Source of the DNA: Elmis aenea
Taxonomy: Eukaryota > Arthropoda > Insecta > Coleoptera > Elmidae
Assembly: GCA_947652605.1 (NCBI GenBank)
Contig: OX393578.1
Coordinates: 60,829,415 to 60,893,414 of the forward strand
Reading direction: 5' to 3'
DNA: 64,000 nucleotides
The notes under the pieces were generated by a model. That model did not search any database. It was given only the letters and a program-made list of their open reading frames with translations, and was not told the DNA's origin. The position numbers were made by a program, and so were the translations under genes. Shown here piece by piece: positions 1-16,200 of the stretch. The first letter of the stretch is position 1, and each line of letters begins with the position of its first letter.

Positions 1-86
1 GTACGAGATAATAGAGCGTGGGTTTAATTTTAGCAAAGCTACTAAATATTAAGCAACCCCTAATTAGTTTTTTTTTTGGATTTTAG

Positions 87-497
87 GATGAAGAGAACAC
101 ATCTTTTCCACCTCTCCACTGCGACATGTGTCAAAAATTCTTTTCCACTCCAGCAGAGTGGGTTCGCCATATCCAAAACACTCACACAGAATTCGAGTTA
201 CGAATTTCCAACAAATCTAGTCCAGTACGACCTATACGAATCAATCGCCAGCTAGGATCGTCTCACAAAGTGTGTTTAATATGCAATAAAAAATTTCCTT
301 CTCATGCTTCCATGCTTATACACAGACGTACTCACACGGGAGAAAAGCCCTATATGTGTGAGTATTGTCAAAAGGGCTTTAACGTTAAAAGTAATTTGTT
401 AAGACATCTTAGAACGCTTCACGATAAAATTATTAGTCCTAACGATATCGATTCTAAAGAAAATTGCAATAATTCTGATGTACAAGAAAGAATATAA
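87..497 (+). CDS. C2H2 zinc-finger protein, 3'-terminal exon (partial gene)
   Basis: This is the last coding exon of a nuclear zinc-finger protein, probably a DNA-binding transcription factor; the rest of the gene lies left of the window. A splice acceptor (pyrimidine tract then ttttag at 81-86) opens the exon in frame, so the methionine at 126 is internal. Three C2H2 fingers follow: CDMC...HIQNTH, CLICNKKF...HRRTH and CEYCQKGF...HLRTLH. Fingers 2 and 3 are joined by the classical TGEKPY linker, while fingers 1 and 2 are about 40 residues apart. The protein ends in an acidic, Asn-rich tail with stop at 495-497. A polyadenylation signal AATAAA lies at 635-640. The finger pattern resembles BTB-type or developmental zinc-finger proteins, but I cannot name the family member from this exon alone. 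Confidence 0.9.
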   Translation, partial: DEENTSFPPLHCDMCQKFFSTPAEWVRHIQNTHTEFELRISNKSSPVRPIRINRQLGSSHKVCLICNKKFPSHASMLIHRRTHTGEKPYMCEYCQKGFNVKSNLLRHLRTLHDKIISPNDIDSKENCNNSDVQERI

Positions 498-926
498 TTT
501 TAATTATCTATTTGTGATAAATATTCCAACGATATTGAGTCCAATATTTTTTTTTAATACGAATATAGCTTAAGTTTTATCCTCCTAGTAAATTTTTGAT
601 CTGAGGGGTATTAAACTCAATCATTTAAAGTTCAAATAAAACATCTATGATTTTTTATTTAGAATTTTCCTCCACTAATTAAAATAATAACTATCAGTTT
701 ATAATATACGTTTCGTTAACCTACAACATTATTTTAGGACCTAAAGAGGCTCAAATCGCGTTAATTATGTTTTATTTATTACTTAAATTGTACTTGTGTT
801 TTTTATACTGTGTATTATTAATAAATGCTATGCTATTTTTATTATGTTTCTTTAGCCTTGTTGTATATCTTCCAACATTTTATTTATTATTTAATGTTTT
901 TTGACCATTTTTTATCTTCACGGCGA
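498..926. other. Convergent 3' untranslated region
   Basis: No coding sequence is seen here. It holds the 3' UTR of the zinc-finger gene (AATAAA at 635-640, another on the plus strand near 820). On the minus strand, AATAAA signals at 889-898 could serve the candidate minus-strand exon at 927-974. Confidence 0.5.
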
Positions 927-1116
927 TCACCAGGTTGTAGCATAGAAGAAAGGTTGTGGACGTGGTGGCTCTATCTGTGAAAAATAAGTGTGACAATTTG
1001 GTAGCAGGTACACAGAATATTATAGGTAGCTAACTTACTGCAGTAATTTGTAAGGGCGGACTGTTATGCATTAAGAAAATGTAGTGGGAAAAAGTGAGTT
1101 TGTAGGGCTCGGATTT
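927..1116 (-). CDS. Candidate 3' end of an unidentified minus-strand gene (two exons)
   Basis: Two short segments join in frame on the minus strand: 1116-1039 (78 nt, acceptor ttag before it) and 974-927 (48 nt, ending in TGA). They are separated by a 64-nt intron with a good donor (gtaagttag) and acceptor (tttttcacag). Together they read 41 residues, with an internal methionine at MHNSPPLQITA and a Pro/Phe-rich end IEPPRPQPFFYATTW. Two overlapping AATAAA signals lie 29-38 nt past the stop, as expected for a real 3' end. I recognise no family. If translation begins at the internal methionine it would be a 26-residue peptide. No convincing upstream exon was found before the hAT element at 1612. 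The reading frame is short, so chance cannot be excluded. Confidence 0.28.
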
Positions 1117-1377
1117 CTAAGTAACTAAATTAAGTTAATAAATCTTGTTAACTGCTTTTAAAAATACATTGCTATACCTTACAGTAAAAGAACTTGGGAC
1201 TAAATAGAAATAAAACATTGCAGGAAACGCTGTAAAGACCTTTTGAAATACAAATTATGCCCTGGATGGAATGTTTAAATTATTGGTAAGACAGCAAAAA
1301 TGTGGGAAAAATTCTATAGTGCAGTCCAAAATTAATATTTCATGTATGTTTTTATTTATAACTTTCACAACGAAGTG

Positions 1378-1539
1378 CAGTGTTTTTCAGTCTTTACAAT
1401 GTCGCAATTGTATTAGTATTTTTGATTGGATTATATAAATATAGTCTTACTCGAGTCGGAGCTACATTATTGCAAAATCATTTAAATTTATTTGTGATTT
1501 GATTTTCTGCAGCTCACGGCACACAGGTTGAAAAGCACT
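1378..1539. mobile_element. hAT-like miniature element (relic)
   Basis: The left end reads cagtgtttttcagtc and the right end reads, on the other strand, agtgcttttcaacctg. Both resemble the CAGTG-TTTTTCAA type of terminal repeat common in hAT transposons. The right end also has the ctcacggcacacaggttg motif often next to such ends. No clean 8-bp target duplication is visible, so it is decayed or the limits are slightly off. It is non-coding. Confidence 0.4.
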
Positions 1540-2162
1540 TAGCTACTTGGGTGTACACATGAAAGTAATTCAAAGCTTGTAACTGCTTGAAAAAAATTCG
1601 TTGAAGTTGTGTAGGACTGCCAGAATATCTCTTTTAAAGAGAACATGTCCTCTTTTTTGTCCCGATATTTTAGTTCACTCTCTTTTTTTATTAGATTATT
1701 TTTGTCCTCTTTTTTCTTTAGTTACTTTTGATCAGATTTTTAAAAAAATTATAGAACTGATTGTGACTCGTTTATAGGCTAAAGCAATAAACTCCAATTT
1801 ATGATTTTTTAAAAATTTTAGTGTCAAAGCACTTCATTGATGTTTAACTTTTTAGGTTTAAAACCAATTTCTTTAATAATTAGGTTTAACAGCATTAAAT
1901 GTCAAAAAAAATTACCTTTGAAATATAAATTATTTCTTTCAGAATAAACAATTATTCCAGGTATATGCTAGTTAATATATTTTTTACTTATAAATGTTCT
2001 GCTTTGTTGGATAAAGTAAAATATGTTTACATGAAAACTTTATTTTTATACAAATTGTATTATTACTATGTAGCAAAAGTAAATTATTTGTGTGGAATCC
2101 GCTTGAAAAAGCCTATACATACTTACTATATTTATTGATAACAGGCGCCTACTCAAATACAA

Positions 2163-2477
2163 AACGCAACCCACTTAACCCACTTGCACCTAAATAGGTA
2201 TGCAATGTGCTTAACAAAGCGCCTACTTTCGGCATTTTTAGGCAACCTGCGTAGACAAAACGTTTAATTAATTGCATACCATGTAGGCGTAATGTACAGT
2301 ATGCAACCCACTAAACGTTGCGCCTATTGATAGGCAACCACGACGCAAAACGCCTACATAGACATGAAACTGATTTGACATAACAGTTACGCAGGCTGTC
2401 TAAAAATGACGAAAGTAGGCGTTTTGTTCAGCACACTGCATAACTACGTAGGCGCAACGTGTTAAGTGGGTTGCGTT
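2163..2477. mobile_element. Foldback (long inverted-repeat) miniature element
   Basis: The outermost 17 bp (2163-2179) are the exact reverse complement of 2461-2477. The similarity continues inward with gaps: the left arm to about 2254 matches the right arm from about 2387, including gcgcctactttcg and cctgcgta. The two arms, about 90 bp each, could form one long hairpin. The motif gcgcctac/gtaggcgc recurs several times in the loop and just outside the left end, so the true left border may be a little earlier. No coding potential is seen. Confidence 0.65.
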
Positions 2478-2529
2478 CTGTAATTATGAATTACAATAAA
2501 AACTGTACAATATTGTTCTAATGACGAAC

Positions 2530-3180
2530 AAAATTAATTTCTGCAGTATACAGTACCAAGGTAATCGTAAACTTCAATAACAATTAAAATAAATTGGGTT
2601 AAGATTAAGTTATTAAAGATTTGGTTTTGGACCAGAACTGTCAAACACATTTATTAGTAAAAATCCAATAAAAATTAAACAATGCAATATTTATGTCTCA
2701 AATATGGATTTATAAAGTATACTGCACTAACTCAATCGAAAAAGGAAATAAAAATTAAACCATATCTGGTAACGATTAGATTATTAAAAATGTTGTTTTA
2801 TACTAGAACTGTCAAAACACAATTTATTAATAGAAATCCAATAAAAATTAAACAATGCAATAGTCATGTCTCAAATATGGATTTATAAAGTATACTGCAC
2901 TAACTGAATCGTAAAAGGAAATAAAAATTAAAATATATCTAGTAACGATTAAGTTATTGAAAAATTTGTTTTGGATCAGAGCTGTTGAAACACATGTATC
3001 AGTAAAAATCCAATAACAATTAAATGATACAGTCTTTATGTGTCTAATATGAATTTATGAAGTATATTATATCAAGTTAATCTGTAACTTGCCTAAAATT
3101 TAAAATATTAATGATTACGAATAAGTTGTTAAGAAATATGAATTTCTGAAGTATACAAAATATTTCAGTAGAAAGAATTG
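2530..3180. repeat. 172/173-bp tandem repeat array, nearly four copies
   Basis: The word ccaata(a/c) followed by aattaaa recurs at 2665, 2838 and 3010, a period of 173 then 172 bp. Each unit also carries agtatactgcactaact, gtaacgatta and an agaactgt or agctgt segment. A partial copy precedes 2665 and a decayed one follows 3010. Copies 2 and 3 are closest to each other; the outer copies are more diverged. It lies wholly inside the hAT element. Confidence 0.8.
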
Positions 3181-3437
3181 TCGACAAAAAATAAGTTCTC
3201 TTTTTACACTTTCAACTTCTGGCCACCCTAAAGTTGTGTATATATCTTAATATTCCTCCAGAAATTTGTTAATTAACCTTTTATTGAACAAAGCCTAAAA
3301 TAAATCGATACTACCTAGTTGTTAAATTCTTTATTTGCATTACAACATTAATTTTAGAATAGAGAAAAAAAATCCAAATAACTCAAATATAAACCATTTT
3401 TTAACATAACACATTATAATAACTTCTTACAAAACTA

Positions 3438-7814
<4,377 letters not shown>

Positions 7815-8299
7815 CTTGGAAAATGAAGAAGTATTGTAGAAGTCCAAAAACACTTTAAAAAACTTTTTTTTTATCACTTATTCACTAAACAACGTTCGAA
7901 AGTTAGAATAAAACATTTAAGGTTAAAAGTTATTGCGGGAAAATTTCGTTCCTCAATTATGGATATTGCAACGGTAGCACAAAGCAATACTTGATTGTAA
8001 ATCCTGTTTTGAAAATTTATTATTCTTAAAATTAATTTAAAGCCAGTTTTTAGAACAACTGTTATATTGCCCGGTAGCCCGATTTATATATCTGGTTATT
8101 AAAGAATTGTGAAAAATCAATTGTACTAATCTAATAATAATTATAGATTTTGATGACTACACGATACAAAAAGTCTACTCACAAATGTAACCAATAAGGT
8201 GACAGCTTGTCAATTTCAAATTTAACCGTTTCAAGTTAACGTATAAAACTAACTTGTAAAATAAAATCGGCGTTTTTATTCACATGAGAAAATAAAGTC
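7815..8299. promoter_or_regulatory. Divergent SMC5 / feo intergenic promoter region
   Basis: These 485 bp separate the start codons of two genes transcribed in opposite directions, so both promoters and both 5' UTRs must lie here. The stretch is AT-rich, and I see no clear TATA box or initiator that I would assign to one gene. Both genes act in chromosome maintenance and cell division, so shared regulation is plausible but is an inference. Confidence 0.55.
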
Positions 8300-11057
8300 A
8301 TGGCAGAAAACAGGTATTTTGTTTGTAAAAACTGTAAGATAAGTTAGTTAATTTATGTTTTGTATTTAAGTTTTCGAGAACCATGGGTGGAAGAATTTAT
8401 TGATAACATGAAAGTTTTAACAGAAAACCATGCTTTGAAATTGTGCAATACAATTGCTGAAATTGGTATGGAGGAGAAAAGTAGAAAAGTGTGGGTTAAA
8501 ACGTTCACAGAACAAATGATTGATGTTTATAAGGATGTTTCGAATCAAGCTACTGAAGTACAAAATGAACTTTGTAGCAGTATTGAATCATTGCTGAAAA
8601 AGGCGAATTTTTTATGTAAGAAACTAAACATTAAAATGCCAGAATATGGATCTGAAGAGCTGCGCTTGTGGGAAGAAGAAAAATTGCTTTCCAGCAAAGT
8701 TGAAGAGTAAGATATTTTTTCTTCGTGATTGTATTTGTCAGGTGTTAAATAGGTTTTGGACATGCACTCTAAATATACCGGTAATATATTGATGAGTAAT
8801 GTTTGTAACTATACTGAAATTAAAAGTCCAATTCTACTATAACTTAATCTAAAGGTACAATTTTGCTTTAAATTATAATTTGTAGTTAAAATTTTTCAAA
8901 ATGTTAGTGTGTTATGTTTGTATTCTTGTTGTTCTTAGATTGGAAATCGAAGTCAACAACAGACAAAGAGAAATTACGGCACTGCATGAGTATCAACAAC
9001 AACTATGTCATTTCTTAGGGAAAGAAGCACAACTTATAACAGACTCTCCATTACCTTCACGCGCTTACATATGCGATTTTAGAAAATATTTGGACGGGCT
9101 AAGGGAAGAAAAAGAATTCCGAGAAAAACTTAATTCTCAGCTCAAACAAGAAATCACATCAATGGCTCACAAACTACAATACGTCCCCACACTTGATTTT
9201 GAAAAATTGGTTCTTTCATCTCCAGAAAAATTTTTAATGACCGACAACAACATGGTTTCATTGAACGCCTTTCACAAAACTTTAAAATACAAACTAAAAG
9301 AACTTACTGATGAAATATCCTTTGTGAAGGAGAACATTCGTAAAAGTTGGAAACGTTTGCAGGAGGACATTGAAAAATGTAACAAATTTTTACAAAATAA
9401 CTGTGAAGTGAGTGTTGAAACTCTGCAAAAATTAAGACTTGAAGAAAAACGATTGGAGACAATGCGAAAAAGCCAAATTCGGGTAAATTTGCTTATAATA
9501 GTGAATGTATTTGACATGTAATTAATTAATTTATTAATAGACCTTAGCAGAAAATCTTCGTAAAGAAATATTAGAACTTTGGGACCGTTGCCATTATGCT
9601 GCTGAACAAAGAGAAGAATTTTGCTTCCTTAATGTGGAACTGTACACAGATGACCTTTTAAATTTATATGAGATAGAGATTAAAAAACTGAAGGATTACT
9701 ATGCTCAAAACAGGTAATTTTGAGGATAAATAAATAAATAATTTTGAAAACGTTACTGGGAGTCACGCTTGAAGTATGATTATCATTTGAATTGTTTTTT
9801 TGTTGACAGTGAGTTATTTCATCTCTTGGAGCAACACTCAGAACTTTGGACGAAAATGATAGACTTAGAAAACAGGGCTACGGCTCCTGACAGATACAAA
9901 AATCGTGGTGGTCAACTATTAAAAGAAGAGAAGGAACGAAATGCACTTCTAAAGCGTATACCACAACTGGAAGAGAAGCTGTTGCAACTTGCTCAAATAT
10001 ATCAAACCAGTATGGGCAAACCTTTTCTTTCGAGGGGTAAAACTGTAGAAGCGGTTTTAGCTGAACTTTACGAAAGTCGAGAACAGGTAATGCAAAGCTG
10101 TTAAAATTCTAGGTACAACATTCCTTTGTTTTAAGATGTTACATTACATTTGTTTAATGACGTAATTGTTTTTTCTGTAATGACTTGTCTTTTGTAGGAT
10201 AAGATACTCAAATTAAGTGCCAGAAAGCTACAACGCGAAAATGCTATTACTCCTTATAAATCACCCACGAAGAGAAAAATTGCCAAGTCCCTTTTTTCTA
10301 ACATACGCCCTTGTGCCTTAGCAGAACATACTAAGAGCAACGTTCCGCCAGGTTCCACTCGTAAGTAAACAAGTTACTTGAAAAATAATTAATCGTAAAC
10401 GACACTGTAATTTCAAGTTGTGAATTTGTACACCAAACAACAAAACCTGATCTCAAAAAAATACAAAAGTCGTACATTTTTACTACAAAAAAAACATTTC
10501 GGAACCTTTATAAATATTAAAGGGTCAAAAGATTGAGTTAATGCTTATCCGATCTTGGAACTGCCAAAGTAATTAATAATATGTACATTGATGTTTAATT
10601 TCTAGCCTTAAAAAAGAATATGGCCCCACCAAATCGTGCACCTGATCAGAGCAAAATTAATAAAAACAAACGATTGTCTGCAGACCGCAAAAAACGGCTT
10701 AACAAATGTCGTCGCATATCTCAACAAATGAAAAGGAAGGCCCCTAATACAAGCACTGACTCAGATTACACGATTTTCAAAGTAAGTTATTTTGTTGTGG
10801 TTTGATATTATGATTGCATATTGTTTCGTACATGATTTTTGATAATCATAATGTAATGCAAAGTGTAGTTTTACTATTTTTAAATGACAGAGACTTTCTT
10901 TGCTTTTAGAATTTTTAATTCATTACAAGTGTAGCGTGTGACTCGTTTACAATTGCATTAATTAAATAATTGGACGTTTTTTCAGAATGATATAACAAAA
11001 AAACCAACTTTCCGAAGCACAGAAGTTTTTATTGAAGATTTGCCACCAATTCTTTAA
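8300..11057 (+). CDS. feo: Fascetto, PRC1/Ase1/MAP65 family microtubule bundler
   Basis: PRC1-family proteins crosslink antiparallel microtubules at the spindle midzone and are needed for cytokinesis. Coding exons: 8300-8313, 8371-8706, 8939-9482, 9541-9713, 9810-10086, 10198-10360, 10606-10781 and 10986-11057. They join to 584 aa, close to PRC1 homologues. The N-terminal two thirds is helical, as in the dimerisation and rod regions. The most conserved family block appears in exon 5 as NRGGQLLKEEKERNALLKRI, part of the spectrin-like microtubule-binding domain. The C-terminal region (exons 6-8) is basic and Ser/Thr-rich, with KSPTKRK and KRLSADRKKRLNK, fitting a phosphorylated, nuclear-localising tail. 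The start ATG sits in a 14-nt first coding exon (MAEN). AATAAA is at 11097-11102, with further signals later. Confidence 0.9.
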
Positions 11058-12540
11058 AATCTTGTCAAGTTTATGCGTGAATTTAATTAAAAATTTAATA
11101 AATCAGCATAAAGTGTTGAAATGCAATAGATATTAGGTTTAATTTGGTCAACTCCGAGTTGTAAATTTTGTACACATAGTTCAAATATTTATAAATCTGT
11201 GATAATGTTATTTGACAATTTAAAATTCGATTCAGTATTACATTTTGTATTTTTATTGTTAAGCTTCTTGCACATGAAAAAAAAGATCAATTCTTTAAGA
11301 TATATGACAAAAATTTAGCAATGTAATGACACTTATCCGTCCATTAAACTAATTTTAAGTACTAATTCTATTTAAGTTTTGTTTTACTTAGTACTAATAT
11401 AATTAGGGCTTTTTATAAAGAAAAAAGAAAAACAGTTAAGATGCACGCTTGATGAAAATGATATCACATAAAAAGTATTTTGTACTGTTTTTACGTGTGC
11501 TCTATTGCTCGCCACTGCAGCCTGTACAGTGAAAAGAATCATCCATTTAAAAAGTTTATTTACTCAAATTAGTATGTTATCAGATTATATAAAATATTTT
11601 TAATATCTGTGTTAGTTTAATGTGTAGTTACCGTATAATATGTTGTTTTTAGATTTTACATATCGACAATTATAAATCAAAAAAGTAATTGATGTTACAT
11701 GCAAATGTGCAATCAATAAGGCGTTAAGAATAAAATACTTTCGTTTTGCTTAAAAATATTCCATGTATTTAAGTTATGGTATGTTTATAAATAAGGTTTT
11801 TGTGTCGTACTAACTTTACTTTTAATTATTTTTTGAAAGTTATATCATAATTATTTTAATGTGTTTTTGTGTTGTATACGCTAATAGCCTTTAATAAAAA
11901 CATTGATGAATCAAATTTTGTGTTTACTTTTAAGTAACATACCTTAATAGTTTTTTAGAAATTTGTAAATCGGCAATAGTCAATAATACCCTCTTCCATG
12001 AAGTATTTTTTGCTTATAAAATGATATATTTAATTATTTCTTGTTTTAGAACGATAATAAAGTCTTGCTTTATTATTTTCATCCTGTAGTAATTTTCATC
12101 TACTCTTTATTTTTTATAAACTTTAAATAAAAAATAGAAATGTAAAAAGTTAACCTCAAAATTAGCAATCAATTTTACTAACATTAACAGATTAATACAT
12201 TAATATCGACCTAATTATCTGTTTAAAATAGGTAGTTTGTGTGTAAAAGGTGTATTTAATTATAAAATAATTTAGAAGTAAACTAAAAATCTGTATTTTC
12301 TGTATACTTTACACTTTACGTCAACATTCATAACAAAGAATCTAACATCTCGATATGTGCATATGTGCCAAGTCTAATTATGATGAAAAATAAGTCAAAA
12401 ATTGAATGTTATGCTTTGTTTTTATTAAAGAATGAGTTATTACTTATTTACGAGTAAGACTACTGTGAATAAGAAAATTAGATTTTTAAGAAACTCGAAA
12501 AATTTATTTACAAAAAACATTACATATACAGCGTATTCAT
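11058..12540. other. Convergent 3' region between feo and mRpL54
   Basis: This is AT-rich non-coding DNA. It contains the feo 3' UTR, with AATAAA at 11097-11102 and other candidates such as the one near 11893. At the right end, on the minus strand, AATAAA at 12508-12503 lies 33 nt past the mRpL54 stop. I see no further gene. Confidence 0.6.
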
Positions 12541-13015
12541 TTAAAATCTTTTTAATTGCTGCAATTTATTATTTTGCCTCATGGCCATTTTACGAATTCG
12601 TTTCCAATATTCCTTTGATTCTGGATCAAGTTCTTTCAACGGTTTTGGCGGTCCAGTACGTACACTCCACAACCAATCTGGATATTCGTTATCTGGCTTA
12701 ATTTCTACGTCTCCACCTGTCTTATTTATGTTACTGCCACATACAAATTGCACTAATTTTTCTGCATCTTTCTCAACAGGCAAAATTTTTTTTTCTATCA
12801 TAGGGCCCAATTTACCCATTTTCTTTTTCTTAAGAGCACCTCCCATCACACCTAAAGTTCATCAAAAGATCATAGAAAATTGTATTACACGATTGGGAAA
12901 TCTTGTTACCTGCAGCATCCTTTTTGGCATAGTTGTTGCGAGGATATGCTAATTGGAAAGTTAATAATAATTGCCTTCGTACATTAAGGAGATTAAAAGC
13001 TCCTGATACACTCAT
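12541..13015 (-). CDS. mRpL54: Mitochondrial large-subunit ribosomal protein mL54
   Basis: This is a nuclear-encoded component of the mitochondrial ribosome large subunit. Two exons, 13015-12910 and 12851-12541, join across a 58-nt intron to give 138 aa, the usual small size for this family. The N-terminus (about 30 residues, few acids, several Arg/Leu) looks like a mitochondrial targeting peptide. The diagnostic C-terminal half includes EYPDWLWSVRTGPPKPLKEL and ends in a basic helix, RIRKMAMRQNNKLQQLKRF. The start is the ATG at 13015-13013; the in-frame codons just upstream have no earlier ATG. The gene is head-to-head with LRRC49, 191 bp away. Confidence 0.92.
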
Positions 13016-13206
13016 TTTCAGTAACAAACAAATTATTTACTTGTGGATTTTAAGAGTGAAAGATGGACTTGATGTTTGGTTAAGATTTTCTGCTCTTGCT
13101 CTTAACCTCAATAAACAAATCCATAAAATTAAAATGGATTCTCACCAAACTCAAATTAATCTGTAACAACATTAAAATTTTCCACAAAAACGTGCCCTGC
13201 ATGTAA
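13016..13206. promoter_or_regulatory. Divergent mRpL54 / LRRC49 promoter region
   Basis: Only 191 bp separate the two start codons, so this is a compact bidirectional promoter carrying both short 5' UTRs. I recognise no TATA box. Which factors act here cannot be read from the sequence. Confidence 0.55.
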
Positions 13207-16200
13207 ATGCCAATAAGTAGCAGTGCTGCAACACTTGTAAGTATTTATATACTTCAATACATTTGCTGTTACTGTAGATGTTGTCTTCTAGGAGAAAAAA
13301 AGAGCATTTCGCATAAGAGGGAGTACAACGACAGCAAGCACATGTACCGAGCCTCAAACAAATCATTCTGGCAAAAATTTTCTCACTATAGAACCAGCTT
13401 TACCACAAAATACAAAAAAGTTATATAGGAGATCGCACAGTACCCTAAGTTCGAGTGGCGTTGTTCACGATTATGAAAGTGTCACAGCATCCGAGTCAAT
13501 TACATTGCAAAGTTATCCGGATGGATCTGTTCACATATTTCGTATTCCGAAGGAAAAAGAAAAAAATCCTGACCGAATTAGTTTAGACCGTAGAGGTCTC
13601 ACTGCACTTCCAGTCATCAAAGATGAACCTAGATTACGATTACTTTCGCTTCAGCACAATTTAATTAATAATTTAGATGGTCTCAAAGAACAAAAATTTC
13701 CCTATTTAGTGTTTTTAGATATGTACGATAACCAATTAGAGAGAATTAATTGTTTAGATACACTTGAGAATCTCAGAGTTTTATTAATGGGAAAAAACAG
13801 GTCAGTAACCATCCAATTTTAGGAATTCATCTCTTATCTAAAGATTAGTCTAATATTAGTTTTTTAATGTATTCTAGAATTAAAAGGATAGAAGGTCTTC
13901 AAAATCTGGTCAAAATGGAAGTTTTAGATCTTCATGGAAATCAAATCGTACACGTCAATGGCTTAGCAACTCTAAATGATTTAAAAGTATTAAATTTGGC
14001 TGGTAATCAAATCCGAACTATTGGTGCTACTGATTTACAAGGATTGTCCTCATTACAAGAGCTGAATTTACGTCGAAACAGACTCAAAAAGTTGCTCGGC
14101 TTCGGAGAAACACTGAATTTGCAAAAATTATTCATCAGCAATAATGAAATTCAAACGTACGTCAATTAAAAAATATATCTTTCACTTAGCGTAATGATTT
14201 GCAAATTGCAATTTTTTATTTATTGAATTTGGACCGTCCTAAAATAAATTTACTGTTTTCTTTAGGGTGGAGGATATGTGTAGTGTTGCCAAATCAAGCC
14301 ATATTCGAGAAATCGCTGTCGATAACAACCCTGTATCATTAGGTGGAGATTCTGTATCATTTTTAGTGTCGTATTTGCCTCAGTTGGCATTATTAAATAA
14401 CATGCAAATCACCGATCAAGTTCGAAAAGCTGCGATGGCGTGGAGACGCAACAAAGAAAGTTCTAACGCCGCATTCATGGATTTGACCAGCGACCTTTGT
14501 CTCAATGTTCGAAGAGAGGAAGTCATATCCAATGCAAGAACGAACTGGGAGTTGATTAGGTCACAAACAAAATGTTTGACTACAAAGACTTCCAATAACA
14601 ATATCGTTAACATATCAAAAAACTTAAAGCCAGAATGCGACATCATTTTGACGTCGCTGGCTAAGCCGGAACTGAAAAATAAATTACGCTCAAAATCTCA
14701 ATTTAGTATGAATACTAGTAAAGTACCTGTTTTACCTGATAAAAAATTAAACATTACACGAACGTCATCGCAAGATACGGAGAACTCTCAAAATACTTCT
14801 ACTTCGAATGCTTCTAGCAATGAGTTTTTTCGACTTCCTCCCATATTAGTTCCTATCATTAATAAATTGGAACAGAAGAATGATTCCAGTTTAAAAGAAA
14901 CCAGTACAAAATTATCAGGCAGTTTATCAAGCGTTGGACCCAATGTCGACAGTTCAGTGAGCTCATTGCTAAGCAATAGTGATTCAAATTCATCATCTGC
15001 AAGTAATTCAGAAACTGAAGATGAAGAGGCAAAACCTGCAGCTGTTGTAACAAAAACAAATGAAGAGGTGTTAGAAACCCAAGCGATCCAACAGTAAGAT
15101 ATTTTTTAACGATACAACTGTACATACTTTAAACACCCATTACCATTTCCAAATCACATTAACTTTGATACGTTGTACATTATTTACGTATTTAAAAATT
15201 TATTGCTTTATTATTAATTTTTTGAATTGTTTCTTTTTTAGAAACTTGGAGTCGTTAAATACAGAACTTAAGATAAATAGTTCTGTGCTGAATGCTAGCT
15301 CAGACACTGGTAGTAACATATCGACTAACACAACAGCATCTAATGTAACAGTGCCCAGTGCACCTTCAGAGAGCGGAACAAGTAACTCTAATCCAAGTAA
15401 AAATGTGAGGAACATCAAAAGCGCTGCTAATTTACGAAGCTCTCATGCAAAGATAAGGACACGGGCAGCTACAGCTAAGCCCAAAAAGCAAATCTCTCCG
15501 AGTGAACCACAACCGGAAAGAGAAAGAGAACAAGGTAAATGTATAGAGTGGAGCAAAATTACAGAAAATGTCACTTTTATATAATTATGAATTTTTACCA
15601 AAAAGCAAAAAATTATAAGCAAAATAAAAATGTTATATTTTCTGGACCATGAAATTGTTTGTTGACCAAAAAATTACATCATACTTAACAATCGTTTACT
15701 TTTTAGAAAAATGAATTGCTTCAATTGTTTTAGGTGGAGATTACCTAATAGAAATATGTGGAAGACATCTGAATGTTTACGGTCAAGGTGCTTTAAGATT
15801 TATCGATAAACCTTGGAGCATATCGAAAGCTAAAGATGTCAACACAGTAAACTTTAATTACGCCAATTTTAATTCGATTACAGGTGTTTTATCTAAGCTC
15901 AAACAACGCTTTCCAAACATAGACAATTTCGTGTTTAAAGAAACAAATATACAATCTTTTGGACAGCTGAATGCTTTAGCGGAAGTACAGGGTTTATTTT
16001 CACTAAGCATAGATGACGAAGGGAATCCTATTGTAAATAAAAAGTGGCAAAGTTATGCCATATATAGATTATCTCATTGGGGTCTGCGATTTATAAATGG
16101 AAAAGAGGTAATTTTTTTCATCAGACACGCATTACGTTTCTCTAATAATTTTTTATTATTCAAGGTAACGGATAGCGATATCAAAGCAGCTAACGAAGAA

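Larger units (their letters stand above)
1612..3230. mobile_element. Non-autonomous hAT-type transposon, 1619 bp
   Basis: The element begins TAGGACTGCCAGAA and ends, read on the other strand, TAGGGTGGCCAGAA. The inner parts of the ends also match around aaagagaac. It is flanked on both sides by the same 8 bp, AAGTTGTG (1604-1611 and 3231-3238). Such an 8-bp target duplication with TAGGG-type ends is the hallmark of the hAT superfamily. No transposase reading frame is present, so it would depend on an enzyme made elsewhere. Inside are a foldback element (2163-2477) and a tandem array (about 2530-3180). It lies about 100 bp beyond the SMC5 polyadenylation signal. Confidence 0.8.

Noticed and set aside
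2682..2888. 68-codon frame on the plus strand
   Set aside because: It lies entirely in the 172-bp tandem array within the hAT element. Its composition and frame follow from the repeat.
15200..15418. Minus-strand frame opposite LRRC49 exon 5
   Set aside because: It is a shadow of the Ser/Thr-rich exon on the plus strand, and it runs through that exon's splice acceptor.
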